Of a DNA stretch of 64,000 nt, positions 20,018-27,672 are shown piece by piece; the stretch's first letter is position 1; the number at the start of each line of letters is the position of its first letter. The notes under the pieces were generated by a model. The model saw nothing but the letters and a program-made list of their open reading frames with translations. It did no database searches and had not been told where the DNA came from. The DNA is from Micromonospora rubida (GTDB lineage Bacteria > Actinomycetota > Actinomycetes > Mycobacteriales > Micromonosporaceae), in the NCBI RefSeq assembly GCF_009908295.1, contig NZ_JAAALO010000003.1, positions 62,001 to 126,000 of the forward strand. The letters are read 5' to 3'. The position numbers and the translations under genes are program-made.

Positions 20018-20464
20018 CTACCGGTCCGTCGCCTCGTCGGCCAGGGCGGGCTGCCCGGCCCGGTCCGTACGCGGATCCTCGACCCGATCGGTCAGCGAGC
20101 CGGCCGCCTCGGCGCCCAGGGCGGCGCGTAGCACGTCGGCCTCGGTCCCGGTGACCGAGCGGGCGAAGCGCACCAGTGCGGCGTCCCGGCTGCCGCCGAG
20201 GTCCAGCGCGTCGAGCATGAGCTGGGCAATGTACGCCTCGCGGCTGGCCGTGGCCCGGTACCGCCAGGCCCGCCCCTCCCGCTGGCGCTGCACCATGCCC
20301 TTGCCGGCGAGCCGGTCCAGCACGGTCATCACCGTCGTGTACGCCAGCTCGCGCCCGTCGAGCGCGTCGGCGACCTCGCGCACGGTCACCCCGTCCGACG
20401 TGCCCGGGACGGTGTCCCACAGCACATCCATCACCGCACGTTCAAGATCCCCAAGCCGCGTCAC
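20018..20464 (-). CDS. BlaI/MecI/CopY-family transcriptional repressor
   Basis: A 148-residue winged-helix repressor: LGDLERAVMDVLW at the N-terminus, TVREVADALDGRELAYTTVM as HTH, and LDRLAGKGMVQRQREGRAW with the wing. The C-terminal half is helical (dimerisation and cleavage region). It starts with GTG and is co-transcribed with the M56 peptidase. A dyad with GTAG/CTAC half-sites just upstream suggests self-regulation. Confidence 0.92.
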   Translation of the reverse strand: MTRLGDLERAVMDVLWDTVPGTSDGVTVREVADALDGRELAYTTVMTVLDRLAGKGMVQRQREGRAWRYRATASREAYIAQLMLDALDLGGSRDAALVRFARSVTGTEADVLRAALGAEAAGSLTDRVEDPRTDRAGQPALADEATDR

Positions 20465-20471
20465 CCGTCAA

Positions 20472-20490
20472 TCCTACCCTCCGTAGTAGA
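20472..20490 (-). promoter_or_regulatory. Candidate BlaI operator
   Basis: TCCTACCCTCCGTAGTAGA (20472-20490) has CTAC and GTAG half-sites around a short centre, similar to the TACTAC/GTAGTA dyads bound by actinobacterial BlaI proteins. It overlaps the ribosome-binding region of the repressor gene. Confidence 0.4.
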
Positions 20491-20521
20491 CCCCCACGGC
20501 CCGGCCGCTCCCACCGCCCCC

Positions 20522-20575
20522 CTCCGCGCGGGCCGCCCTCTCCGCGCGGGCCGCCCTCTCCGCGCGGGCCGCCCT
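20522..20575. repeat. Three 18-bp tandem repeats
   Basis: CTCCGCGCGGGCCGCCCT is repeated exactly three times (20522-20539, 20540-20557, 20558-20575). It lies in the 394-bp stretch 20465-20858, which otherwise holds no convincing gene. Confidence 0.85.
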
Positions 20576-20598
20576 CCACCGCACTGCCGAGCACGCTC

Positions 20599-20650
20599 TT
20601 TCCGTGAATTAGTGGCCTTCCCCCGTCGAATGGCCACTAATTCACGGAAA
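20599..20650. terminator. Perfect 19-bp inverted repeat (long hairpin)
   Basis: TTTCCGTGAATTAGTGGCC (20599-20617), a 14-base loop, and its exact complement (20632-20650). The arms are AT-richer than the surroundings. It lies past the 3' end of the short aldehyde dehydrogenase-like gene and could terminate that operon. It shares the CACGGAAA and GGCCACT blocks with the hairpin at 25756-25813. Confidence 0.7.
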
Positions 20651-20656
20651 CTGCGC

Positions 20657-20691
20657 GGGGTGCGGGGTGCGGGGTGCGGGGTGCGGGGCGC
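20657..20691. repeat. 7-bp G-rich tandem repeat
   Basis: GGGGTGC is repeated four times, plus a fifth variant GGGGCGC, directly after the long hairpin. The G-rich, repetitive sequence continues to about 20858 without a credible gene. Confidence 0.75.
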
Positions 20692-20858
20692 GGGTCGCGG
20701 GTCGGGCGGGGTGCGGGTCGGGCGGGGGCGGGCGGGCGGTCGGCCCGCCGGGCGCCCCAGTGGGCGGGCGCGGGCGGGCACCGCCGGGCGTGGGCGCGCT
20801 CGCACGGCAGGGCGCGGGCTGGGCTGGGTGTGGGCGGAGGTGGGTTCGGCGGGTGGGT

Positions 20859-21683
20859 TCAGGTGCCCTTGGGGTGCCAGACCGTCTTCGTCTCCAGCAG
20901 GGCGGTCATCCGGGTGATGCCGGGGTCGGCGGACCAGTCGTGGTCGGCCGGGGCCGGCCGGAGCACCCGCTTCAGGTTCTCCGCCGCCTTCACCTCCAGC
21001 TCGGTGGCGAGCGAGGGGTCGGTCACCCCGGTCAGGTCGATCGCGTTGACGTCCATGTGGCCGGCGAGCGCCGGCGCGGTCTCGGTGATCTTCCCAGTGA
21101 GGATGTTGACCACCCCGCCGGGCAGGTCGGAGGTGGCCAGCACCTCGGCCAGGGTCACCGCCGCCAGCGGCTGCGCCGGGGAGGCCGCCACCACCACCGT
21201 GTTGCCGGTGACGATCGCCGGGGCGATCACGCTGACCAGGCCGAGCAGCGCCGGCTGCTCGGGTGCCACCACCGCCACCACGCCGGTGGGCTCGGGCGCG
21301 GACAGGTTGAAGTACGGGCCGGCGACCGGGTTCGCGCCGCCGTACACCTGGGGGAGCTTGTCGGACCAGCCGGCGTACCAGACCCAGCGGTCGATCGCCG
21401 CGTCGACCTCGTCGGCCGGCACGCCGAGCGCGACGAACTGCTCGCGGCGGCCCTCCAGCATCTCGGCGACCCGGTAGAGGATCTGGCCCCGGTTGTACGC
21501 GGTCGCCCCGGCCCAGCCCTTCACGGCCGCTCGGGCGGCGACGACGGCGTCCCGGGCGTCCTTCCGAGAGGCAAGAGACACGTTCGCGGATTGCACGAGA
21601 TACGACCGTCCCGACTCGCTGCGCGGGAACTTCCCGCCGATGAAGAGCTTGTACGTCTTGCGTACCGCGACCCGCTCAGACAT
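20859..21683 (-). CDS. Short aldehyde dehydrogenase-like protein lacking the catalytic domain
   Basis: A 274-residue protein homologous to the NAD-binding half of aldehyde dehydrogenases (YKLFIGGKFPRSESGRSY, RWVWYAGWSDKLPQVYGG, PGGVVNILTGK). It stops before the ELGGK and catalytic Cys region that its 475-residue neighbour keeps, so it cannot be a normal dehydrogenase. The ATG overlaps the stop of the full-length gene by 8 bp, indicating coupled translation. It may act as a partner or regulator of the larger enzyme. The frame is intact and codon bias normal, so it does not look like random decay. Confidence 0.82.
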   Translation of the reverse strand: MSERVAVRKTYKLFIGGKFPRSESGRSYLVQSANVSLASRKDARDAVVAARAAVKGWAGATAYNRGQILYRVAEMLEGRREQFVALGVPADEVDAAIDRWVWYAGWSDKLPQVYGGANPVAGPYFNLSAPEPTGVVAVVAPEQPALLGLVSVIAPAIVTGNTVVVAASPAQPLAAVTLAEVLATSDLPGGVVNILTGKITETAPALAGHMDVNAIDLTGVTDPSLATELEVKAAENLKRVLRPAPADHDWSADPGITRMTALLETKTVWHPKGT

Positions 21684-23103
21684 TGAGGTAGCCCTCCAGC
21701 CCGTGCCGGCCGCCCTCGCGACCGTAGCCCGACTCCTTGTACCCGCCGAACGGCGAGGTGGGGTCGAACTTGTTGAACGTGTTGGCCCAGACCACCCCGG
21801 CGCGCAGCCGGTCGGCCATCCACAGGATGCGGGAGCCCTTGTCGGTCCAGATCCCGGCCGACAGCCCGTACGGCGTGTTGTTGGCCTTCTCGACGGCCTC
21901 GGCCGGGGTGCGGAAGGTCAGCACGGACAGCACCGGCCCGAAGATCTCCTCCCGGGCGACCCGGTGCGCCTGGGTGACCCCGGTGAAGATCGTCGGCGCG
22001 AACCAGAAGCCGCGCTCGGGCAGCTCGCACGGAGGCGACCAGCGCTCGGCCCCCTCGGCGGAGCCGGCGTCGGACAGCTCGCGGATGCGGGCGAGCTGGT
22101 CGGCCGAGTTGATCGCCCCGATGTCGGTGTTCTTGTCCAGCGGGTCGCCGACCCGCAGCAGGGCCATCCGCCGCTTCAGCGACTCCAGCACCTGCTCGGC
22201 GACGGACTCCTGGACCAGCAGCCGGGAGCCGGCGCAGCAGACGTGCCCCTGGTTGAAGAAGATGCCGTTGACGATCCCCTCGACCGCCTGGTCGATCGGG
22301 GCGTCGTCGAAGACGATGTTCGCGGCCTTGCCGCCCAGCTCCAGGGTGAGCTTCTTGCGGGTGCCGGCGACCGACCGGGCGATGGCCCGGCCGACCTCGG
22401 TGGAGCCGGTGAAGGCCACCTTGTCCACGCCCGGGTGCTCGACCAGGGCCCGGCCGGTGTCGCCCGCCCCGGTGACGATGTTGACCACGCCGGCCGGCAG
22501 GTCGGCCTGCTGGCAGATCTCGGCGAACAGCAGCGCGGTCAGCGGGGTGGTCTCGGCGGGCTTGAGCACCACCGTGTTGCCGGCGGCCAGCGCCGGGGCG
22601 ATCTTCCACGCCAGCATGAGCAGCGGGAAGTTCCACGGGATGACCTGGGCGGCCACGCCCAGCGGCTGCGGGTCCGGCCCGAAGCCCGCGTGCGGCAGCT
22701 TGTCGGCCCAGCCGGCGTAGTAGAAGAAGTGCGCGGCGACCAGCGGCAGGTCGACGTCCCGGGACTCCTTGATCGGCTTGCCGTTGTCCAGCGACTCCAG
22801 CACGGCCAGCTCGCGGGAGCGCTCCTGGATGAGCCGGGCGATCCGGAACAGGTACTTGGCCCGGTCCCGGCCGGGCATCGGGCCCCACACCTTCTCGTAC
22901 GCCTTGCGGGCGGCGCGGACCGCGCGGTCCACGTCCTCGCTCCCGGCCCAGGTGACCTCGGCGAGGACCTCCTCGGTGGCGGGGTTGACCGACTTGTTGA
23001 GATGCTCGCCGTCGACGAACTCGCCGTCGATGAACAGACCGTAGGAGGATCTGATGTCGACGATCGCGCGCGACTCGGGCGCAGGGGCGTATTCGAACAT
23101 CAC
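21676..23103 (-). CDS. Aldehyde dehydrogenase
   Basis: A 475-residue NAD(P)-dependent dehydrogenase. VIPWNFPLLMLAWKIAPALA binds the cofactor, FTGSTEVGR and ELGGKAANIVFDDA carry the general-base Glu, and NQGHVCCAGSR has the catalytic Cys. It sits 2 bp after deoC, which releases acetaldehyde from deoxyribose 5-phosphate, so oxidation of that acetaldehyde is the likely role. Confidence 0.93.
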   Translation of the reverse strand: MMFEYAPAPESRAIVDIRSSYGLFIDGEFVDGEHLNKSVNPATEEVLAEVTWAGSEDVDRAVRAARKAYEKVWGPMPGRDRAKYLFRIARLIQERSRELAVLESLDNGKPIKESRDVDLPLVAAHFFYYAGWADKLPHAGFGPDPQPLGVAAQVIPWNFPLLMLAWKIAPALAAGNTVVLKPAETTPLTALLFAEICQQADLPAGVVNIVTGAGDTGRALVEHPGVDKVAFTGSTEVGRAIARSVAGTRKKLTLELGGKAANIVFDDAPIDQAVEGIVNGIFFNQGHVCCAGSRLLVQESVAEQVLESLKRRMALLRVGDPLDKNTDIGAINSADQLARIRELSDAGSAEGAERWSPPCELPERGFWFAPTIFTGVTQAHRVAREEIFGPVLSVLTFRTPAEAVEKANNTPYGLSAGIWTDKGSRILWMADRLRAGVVWANTFNKFDPTSPFGGYKESGYGREGGRHGLEGYLNV

Positions 23104-23105
23104 TC

Positions 23106-24065
23106 TCAGTCCAGGGTGAAGTAGTCGGGACCGGAGTAGACGCCGGTCGTCAGCTTGGTGCGCTGCATGAGCAGGTCGTTGAGCAGGCTGGACGCGCCGA
23201 ACCGGAACCAGTCCGGGTCGAGCCAGTCCGCGCCGACGGTCTCGTTGACCATGACCAGGTACTTGATCGCGTCCTTGGTGGTCTTGATCCCGCCGGCCGG
23301 CTTCACGCCGACCTGCCGGCCGGTGGCGTCGCGGAAGTCGCGGACCGCCTCCAGCATCACGAGGGTCACCGGCAGGGTGGCGGCGACCGGGACCTTGCCG
23401 GTGGAGGTCTTGATGAAGTCGCCGCCGGCCAGCATGGCCAGCCAGGAGGCCCGCCGCACGTTGTCGTACGTGGCCAGCTCGCCGGTCTCCAGGATCACCT
23501 TGAGGTGGGCGTCCCCGCAGGCCTCCTTGGTGGCCACGATCTCGTCGTAGACCTCCTTGAAGCGCCCGGACAGGAACGCGCCCCGGTTGATCACCATGTC
23601 GATCTCGTCGGCGCCGGCCGCCACGGCGGCCCGGGTGTCGGCGAGCTTGACCTCCAGCGGCGCCTGCCCGGACGGGAACGCGGTCGCCACGCTGGCCAGG
23701 TGCACGCCGCTGCCGGCCAGCACCTCGGCCACGTGCGGGACCATCGCCGGGTAGACGCAGACCGCGCCGACGTGCGGGCAGGACGGGTCGGCCGGGTCGG
23801 GGCGCAGCGCCTTGGCCGCGAGCGCCCGTACCTTGCCGGGGGTGTCCGCCCCCTCCAGGGTGGTCAGGTCGACCATCCGGATGGCCAGGTCGATCGCCTG
23901 CGCCTTGGCCGTGGTCTTGATGGAGCGGGTGCCGAGCTGTGCCGCCCGCTGCTCCGCGCCCACCTGGTCCACGCCCGGCAGGCCGTGCAGGAAGGTCCGC
24001 AGAGCGGTCTCGGATCGTCCCAGCCCGGAGAGATCCGACCGGGCCGACGTCGCTGTCGCCGTCAT
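23106..24065 (-). CDS. deoC: Deoxyribose-phosphate aldolase
   Basis: A 319-residue aldolase cleaving 2-deoxyribose 5-phosphate into glyceraldehyde 3-phosphate and acetaldehyde. VGAVCVYPAMV, ADEIDMVINRGAFLSG, AHLKVILETGEL (catalytic Lys) and VGVKPAGGIKT (Schiff-base region) are all present. ATG at 24065 is chosen over one at 24083. It leads the operon deoC - aldehyde dehydrogenase - short aldehyde dehydrogenase and is divergent from upp. Confidence 0.94.
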   Translation of the reverse strand: MTATATSARSDLSGLGRSETALRTFLHGLPGVDQVGAEQRAAQLGTRSIKTTAKAQAIDLAIRMVDLTTLEGADTPGKVRALAAKALRPDPADPSCPHVGAVCVYPAMVPHVAEVLAGSGVHLASVATAFPSGQAPLEVKLADTRAAVAAGADEIDMVINRGAFLSGRFKEVYDEIVATKEACGDAHLKVILETGELATYDNVRRASWLAMLAGGDFIKTSTGKVPVAATLPVTLVMLEAVRDFRDATGRQVGVKPAGGIKTTKDAIKYLVMVNETVGADWLDPDWFRFGASSLLNDLLMQRTKLTTGVYSGPDYFTLD

Positions 24066-24244
24066 GCCGGGAAGTCTACGCATCCACGGGCGTTGTGAGA
24101 CTGGTCACGATGCGGCCGTCGCGGGCGCCGCCGCGCCGCCGCAGGCTCGTCGGGCTGCCGTCGAGGCACCGTCGGGGTGAGCCGGGTCGCTGCCGGGCCC
24201 GCTCCCGCACTGCGGGAGCCGACCGTTCGGTAGGTTGAGCGATC

Positions 24245-24877
24245 GTGGACGTACACGTCATTGACCACCCGCTCGCCCAGTCGCGGCTGACCGCCATGCG
24301 GGACGCCCGCACCGACTCCTCTTCGTTCCGGGCCGCGCTGCACGAGCTCACCACCATGCTCGTGTACGAGGCCGCACGATCCTTCCCCGTCGAGAAGTAC
24401 CCGGTGCAGACCCCGGTGACCGGCGCCGAGGGCACCCGGCTGGCCAACCCGCCGCTGCTGGTGCCGGTGCTGCGGGCCGGTCTCGGCATGGCCGACGCGG
24501 CGCTCGGCCTGCTGCCCGAGTCGTCGATGGGCTTCGTCGGCCTGGCCCGGGACGAGGAGACGTACGAGCCGCGGGCGTACATGGAGTCGCTGCCCCGCGA
24601 CCTGGCCGGCCTGCCGGTGCTGGTCCTGGACCCGATGGTGGCCACCGGCGGCTCCCTGGAGCACTGCTGCCGGCTGCTGGCCGACCGGGGCTGCACCGAC
24701 ATCACCGTGCTCTGCGTGCTGGCCGCGCCGGTCGGCATCCAGCGGCTGGAGCAGTCCGGCCTGCCGCTGCGGCTGGTCACCGCCTCGATCGACGAGGGCC
24801 TCAACGACAAGATGTTCATCGTGCCGGGCCTCGGCGACGCCGGCGACCGCCAGTTCGGCGGCATGCCCCGCTTCTGA
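24245..24877 (+). CDS. upp: Uracil phosphoribosyltransferase
   Basis: A 210-residue type I phosphoribosyltransferase making UMP from uracil and [20 protein letters not shown], the PRPP loop [10 protein letters not shown] and [18 protein letters not shown] are diagnostic. GTG start at 24245, with GGTAGG upstream. Monocistronic with its own terminator. Confidence 0.95.
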   Translation: MDVHVIDHPLAQSRLTAMRDARTDSSSFRAALHELTTMLVYEAARSFPVEKYPVQTPVTGAEGTRLANPPLLVPVLRAGLGMADAALGLLPESSMGFVGLARDEETYEPRAYMESLPRDLAGLPVLVLDPMVATGGSLEHCCRLLADRGCTDITVLCVLAAPVGIQRLEQSGLPLRLVTASIDEGLNDKMFIVPGLGDAGDRQFGGMPRF

Positions 24878-24894
24878 CGCCCGCTCGTACCATT

Positions 24895-24931
24895 CCGCCC
24901 GCCCCGGCATTGCCGGAGCGGGCGGTCTTTT
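24895..24931 (+). terminator. Intrinsic terminator of upp
   Basis: CCGCCCGCCCCGGCA (24895-24909) pairs with TGCCGGAGCGGGCGG (24911-24925) with one mismatch, followed by TCTTTT. It is one of the few hairpins in the window with a T run. Confidence 0.85.
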
Positions 24932-25007
24932 CCTGCCGCCCGCTCGGCGCGCTATCGGGCGTCGAGTTGGTGCGCGGGAGTGCCCGCACCCGCTAGCGTG
25001 TCCGGCC

Positions 25008-25685
25008 ATGACTGGTGTTGCTCTCGCCGAAGAGTTGCTTCTCCTCGCGTACGACGACGAATCCGGCAAGGCGACCATGCCGCGGATCAGCCTCGACCTC
25101 GGGATGGCCGCCGCGGTGTTGATCGAACTGGCCCTGGCCGGCCGGATCACGTACGCCGCCGGGAACCTGACGGTCGCCGACCCCACCGGAACGGGCGAGC
25201 CGACCCTCGACGGGGTGCTGGCCCGGATGGCCGCCGACGCCCCGAACACCCCCTCCTCGTGGGTGCAGCGGCTGCGCCACGGCCTGCGCGACCGGATCCT
25301 CGGCGACCTGGTCGCCCGGGGCGCGGTGCGCGACGTCGAGGAGACCGAGTTGGGCTTCATCGTCGTGCATCGCTACCCGGCGGCGGACGCCTCCGTGGAG
25401 GAGGACAGCCGTCGCCGGCTCGCCGAGGCGCTGGCCGGCGGGCAGCTACCCGACGAGCGGACCGCCGCGCTGGCCACCCTGGTCGCGGTGCTCCGGATGG
25501 AGCCGGCGCTCGGCCTGACCGGCGACGCCGCCCGGGACGCCCGGGTACGGCTGGAGGAGATCGCCGGCGGGGCCGGCTTCTCCGGCACGGTCGGCCTGGA
25601 CGCCTCGGTGGTCCGCCCGTCGGTGGCACTGGTCGTCACCGCCCTGGGCACCGCCGTCGACGCCGCCCTCGGCAAGCGCGCCTGA
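25008..25685 (+). CDS. GPP34/GOLPH3-family phosphoprotein
   Basis: A 225-residue protein of the GPP34 (Vps74/GOLPH3-like) family, common in actinomycetes: LAEELLLLAYDDESGK at the start, LGMAAAVLIELALAGRI, LRDRILGDLVARGAVRD, and paired helices at the end. In eukaryotes the fold binds phosphatidylinositol 4-phosphate; the bacterial role is unknown. It stands alone between upp and the convergent phospho-sugar mutase. Confidence 0.88.
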   Translation: MTGVALAEELLLLAYDDESGKATMPRISLDLGMAAAVLIELALAGRITYAAGNLTVADPTGTGEPTLDGVLARMAADAPNTPSSWVQRLRHGLRDRILGDLVARGAVRDVEETELGFIVVHRYPAADASVEEDSRRRLAEALAGGQLPDERTAALATLVAVLRMEPALGLTGDAARDARVRLEEIAGGAGFSGTVGLDASVVRPSVALVVTALGTAVDAALGKRA

Positions 25686-25755
25686 CCGCTCCAGCCGGGA
25701 CGAACGACCCGGACCGACTGCCCACCCACCCCCCACCCCGCCCCGCATGATCGCG

Positions 25756-25813
25756 CTCTTACACGGAAAGAGTGGCCTCGAAGCGCTGCGAGGCCACTCT
25801 TTCCGTGTAAGAG
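25756..25813. terminator. Perfect 25-bp inverted repeat between convergent genes
   Basis: The left arm 25756-25780 and right arm 25789-25813 are exact complements (key blocks CTCTTACACGGAAAG and GTGGCCTCG), with an 8-base loop. It lies between the tail-to-tail GPP34 and phospho-sugar mutase genes and can stop transcription from both sides. Compare 20599-20650. Confidence 0.8.
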
Positions 25814-25853
25814 CCAACATGCCGAACCCGCGTAACGGGGTTGATCGACTTTG

Positions 25854-25881
25854 GGGGGTGGGGGGTGGGTGGGTGGGTGGG
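25854..25881 (+). other. G-quadruplex-type G-rich tract
   Basis: At least six runs of three or more Gs separated by single Ts (pattern GGGTGGGTGGGTGGG), ending at the stop codon of the phospho-sugar mutase. Short single-base loops make this a strong G4 pattern on the plus strand. Confidence 0.6.
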
Positions 25882-27606
25882 TTAGAGGTTCAGGGTGGTG
25901 GCGATCTCGGTGCGGAGGGTGGCCGTGGCCGTGGCCGCGCGGGTGCGGGCCGCCGGCACGTCGCCGTCCGCGACCGGCTCCACGACCTCCAGGTACGCCT
26001 TGAGCTTCGGCTCGGTGCCTGACGGGCGGATCACCACCCGGGCCGTGTCGGTGCGCAGGATCACCACGTCCGCCTCGGGGAGCAGGTCCCGCGCCTCGGT
26101 GACCGGGTGCCCGAGCAGCGTGGTCGGGGTGGCCGCCCGGACCCGGGCCATCGCGTCGGCGATCACCCGCAGGTCGTCCACCCGGACGGAGAGCTGGTCG
26201 GTGTGGTGCACGCCGAACTCGGCGGCCAGCTCGTCCAGCCGGTCGGTCAGCGTGCGCCCCGCCGCCTTGAGGCCGGCGGCCAGCTCGGCGATGGTCAGCG
26301 CGGCGGTGATGCCGTCCTTGTCGCGCACGTGTTCCGGGGCGACGCAGTAGCCCAGCGCCTCCTCGTAGCCGTACACCAGCGGCGCGGACCCGCCGCCGGC
26401 CCGGACGATCCACTTGAACCCGGTCAGCGTCTCGTCGTACGGCAGGCCCCTGGCGGCGCACATGGCCCGTAGCAGGGACGACGACACGATCGTGGTGGCG
26501 TACAGGCCCCGCACGCCCCGGCGCATCAGATGGTCGGCGAGCAGGACGCCCACCTCGTCGCCGCGCAGCATCCGCCAGCCGCCGGGCTGCTCCTCGCCCG
26601 TGGCCGGAAGGCTCGCCGGCTCACCGCTCGGGCTCGCCGGCCCGCCGTCGCGGACGGCCACCGCGCAGCGGTCCGCGTCCGGGTCGTTGGCGATCGCCAG
26701 GTCCGCGCCGGTCCGCTCGGCGAGCGCGACGAGGCGGTCCACCGCCCCCGGCTCCTCCGGGTTGGGGAAGCTCACGGTCGGGAAGTCCGGGTCGGGCTCC
26801 GCCTGATCGGGCACCACGCCGGGGATGCCGAACCCGGCGTGGGCGAAGGCGGCGGTCAGCACCGCCGCGCCCACCCCGTGCAGCGGGGTGTAGGCCACCT
26901 TCAGGTCCCGGGGCCCGGCCGGGTCGATCACGGCGGCGGCCCGGTCCACGTACGAGGCGACCAGGTCGTCGCCGAGCACCTGGCCGGCCGGGCCGAGCGG
27001 CACCTGGGCGAGCGGGCCGACCGCCCGGATGGCCGCCTCGATCCCGGCGTCGGCGGGCGGCACGATCTGCGCCCCCGCGCCCAGTTCGCCGCCGAGCCGG
27101 GCGCCCAGGTACACCTTGTAGCCGTTGTCCTGCGGCGGGTTGTGGCTGGCCGTGACCATCACGCCGGCCGCCCCGTCGAGCTGCCGCACCGCGTACGCCA
27201 GCACGGGGGTGGGCAGCGGGCGGGGCAGCAGCAGCGCCGGACGGCCCGCGCCGGTGGCGACCTGGGCGGTGCGCTCGGCGAACTCCCGGGAACCGTGCCG
27301 GGCGTCGTACCCGATCACCAGCGGGCCGGTCGCGCCCTGGGCGGCGAGCCAGCCGACGAGCCCGGCGGCGGCCTGGCTGACCACGGCGAGGTTCATCCCG
27401 TTCGGGCCGGCCCGTAGCGGGCCACGCAGCCCGGCGGTGCCGAAGGTCAGCGGCCCGGCGAACCGGTCGGCCAGCTCGGGCGCGCTCGCCGGCAGCCGGT
27501 CGAGCACGGCTCTCAGCTCCTCGCGGGTGGCCGGGTCGGGGTCGTCGTCGAGCCAACGCTGGGCCCGGTCGCGAATGTCGTCAAGGTCAATGGTGTCCGC
27601 CGCCAT
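25882..27606 (-). CDS. Phospho-sugar mutase (phosphomannomutase/phosphoglucomutase)
   Basis: A 574-residue alpha-D-phosphohexomutase. The phosphoserine loop reads VMVTASHNPPQDNGYKVY, the metal loop DPDADRCAVAV, the sugar loop GYEEALGY and the phosphate-binding end RPSGTEPKLKAYLE. Such enzymes interconvert hexose 1- and 6-phosphates; linked to nucleoside salvage they may act as phosphopentomutase. ATG at 27606 starts the family-typical DTIDLDDIRDRAQRWL; a frame from 27636 is possible. Confidence 0.92.
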   Translation of the reverse strand: MAADTIDLDDIRDRAQRWLDDDPDPATREELRAVLDRLPASAPELADRFAGPLTFGTAGLRGPLRAGPNGMNLAVVSQAAAGLVGWLAAQGATGPLVIGYDARHGSREFAERTAQVATGAGRPALLLPRPLPTPVLAYAVRQLDGAAGVMVTASHNPPQDNGYKVYLGARLGGELGAGAQIVPPADAGIEAAIRAVGPLAQVPLGPAGQVLGDDLVASYVDRAAAVIDPAGPRDLKVAYTPLHGVGAAVLTAAFAHAGFGIPGVVPDQAEPDPDFPTVSFPNPEEPGAVDRLVALAERTGADLAIANDPDADRCAVAVRDGGPASPSGEPASLPATGEEQPGGWRMLRGDEVGVLLADHLMRRGVRGLYATTIVSSSLLRAMCAARGLPYDETLTGFKWIVRAGGGSAPLVYGYEEALGYCVAPEHVRDKDGITAALTIAELAAGLKAAGRTLTDRLDELAAEFGVHHTDQLSVRVDDLRVIADAMARVRAATPTTLLGHPVTEARDLLPEADVVILRTDTARVVIRPSGTEPKLKAYLEVVEPVADGDVPAARTRAATATATLRTEIATTLNL

Positions 27607-27672
27607 GCCTCTTGATAGCAGGCGGCGGATCACCACGTCCCGGCGGCCTCGCTCCGGTCGGCCCGGTGGGGC

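Noticed and set aside
20651-20858. Arg/Gly-rich open frames between the long hairpin and the short aldehyde dehydrogenase gene
   Set aside because: They arise from simple GC repeats (GGGGTGC, CGGGCG) and have no ribosome site or known motif.
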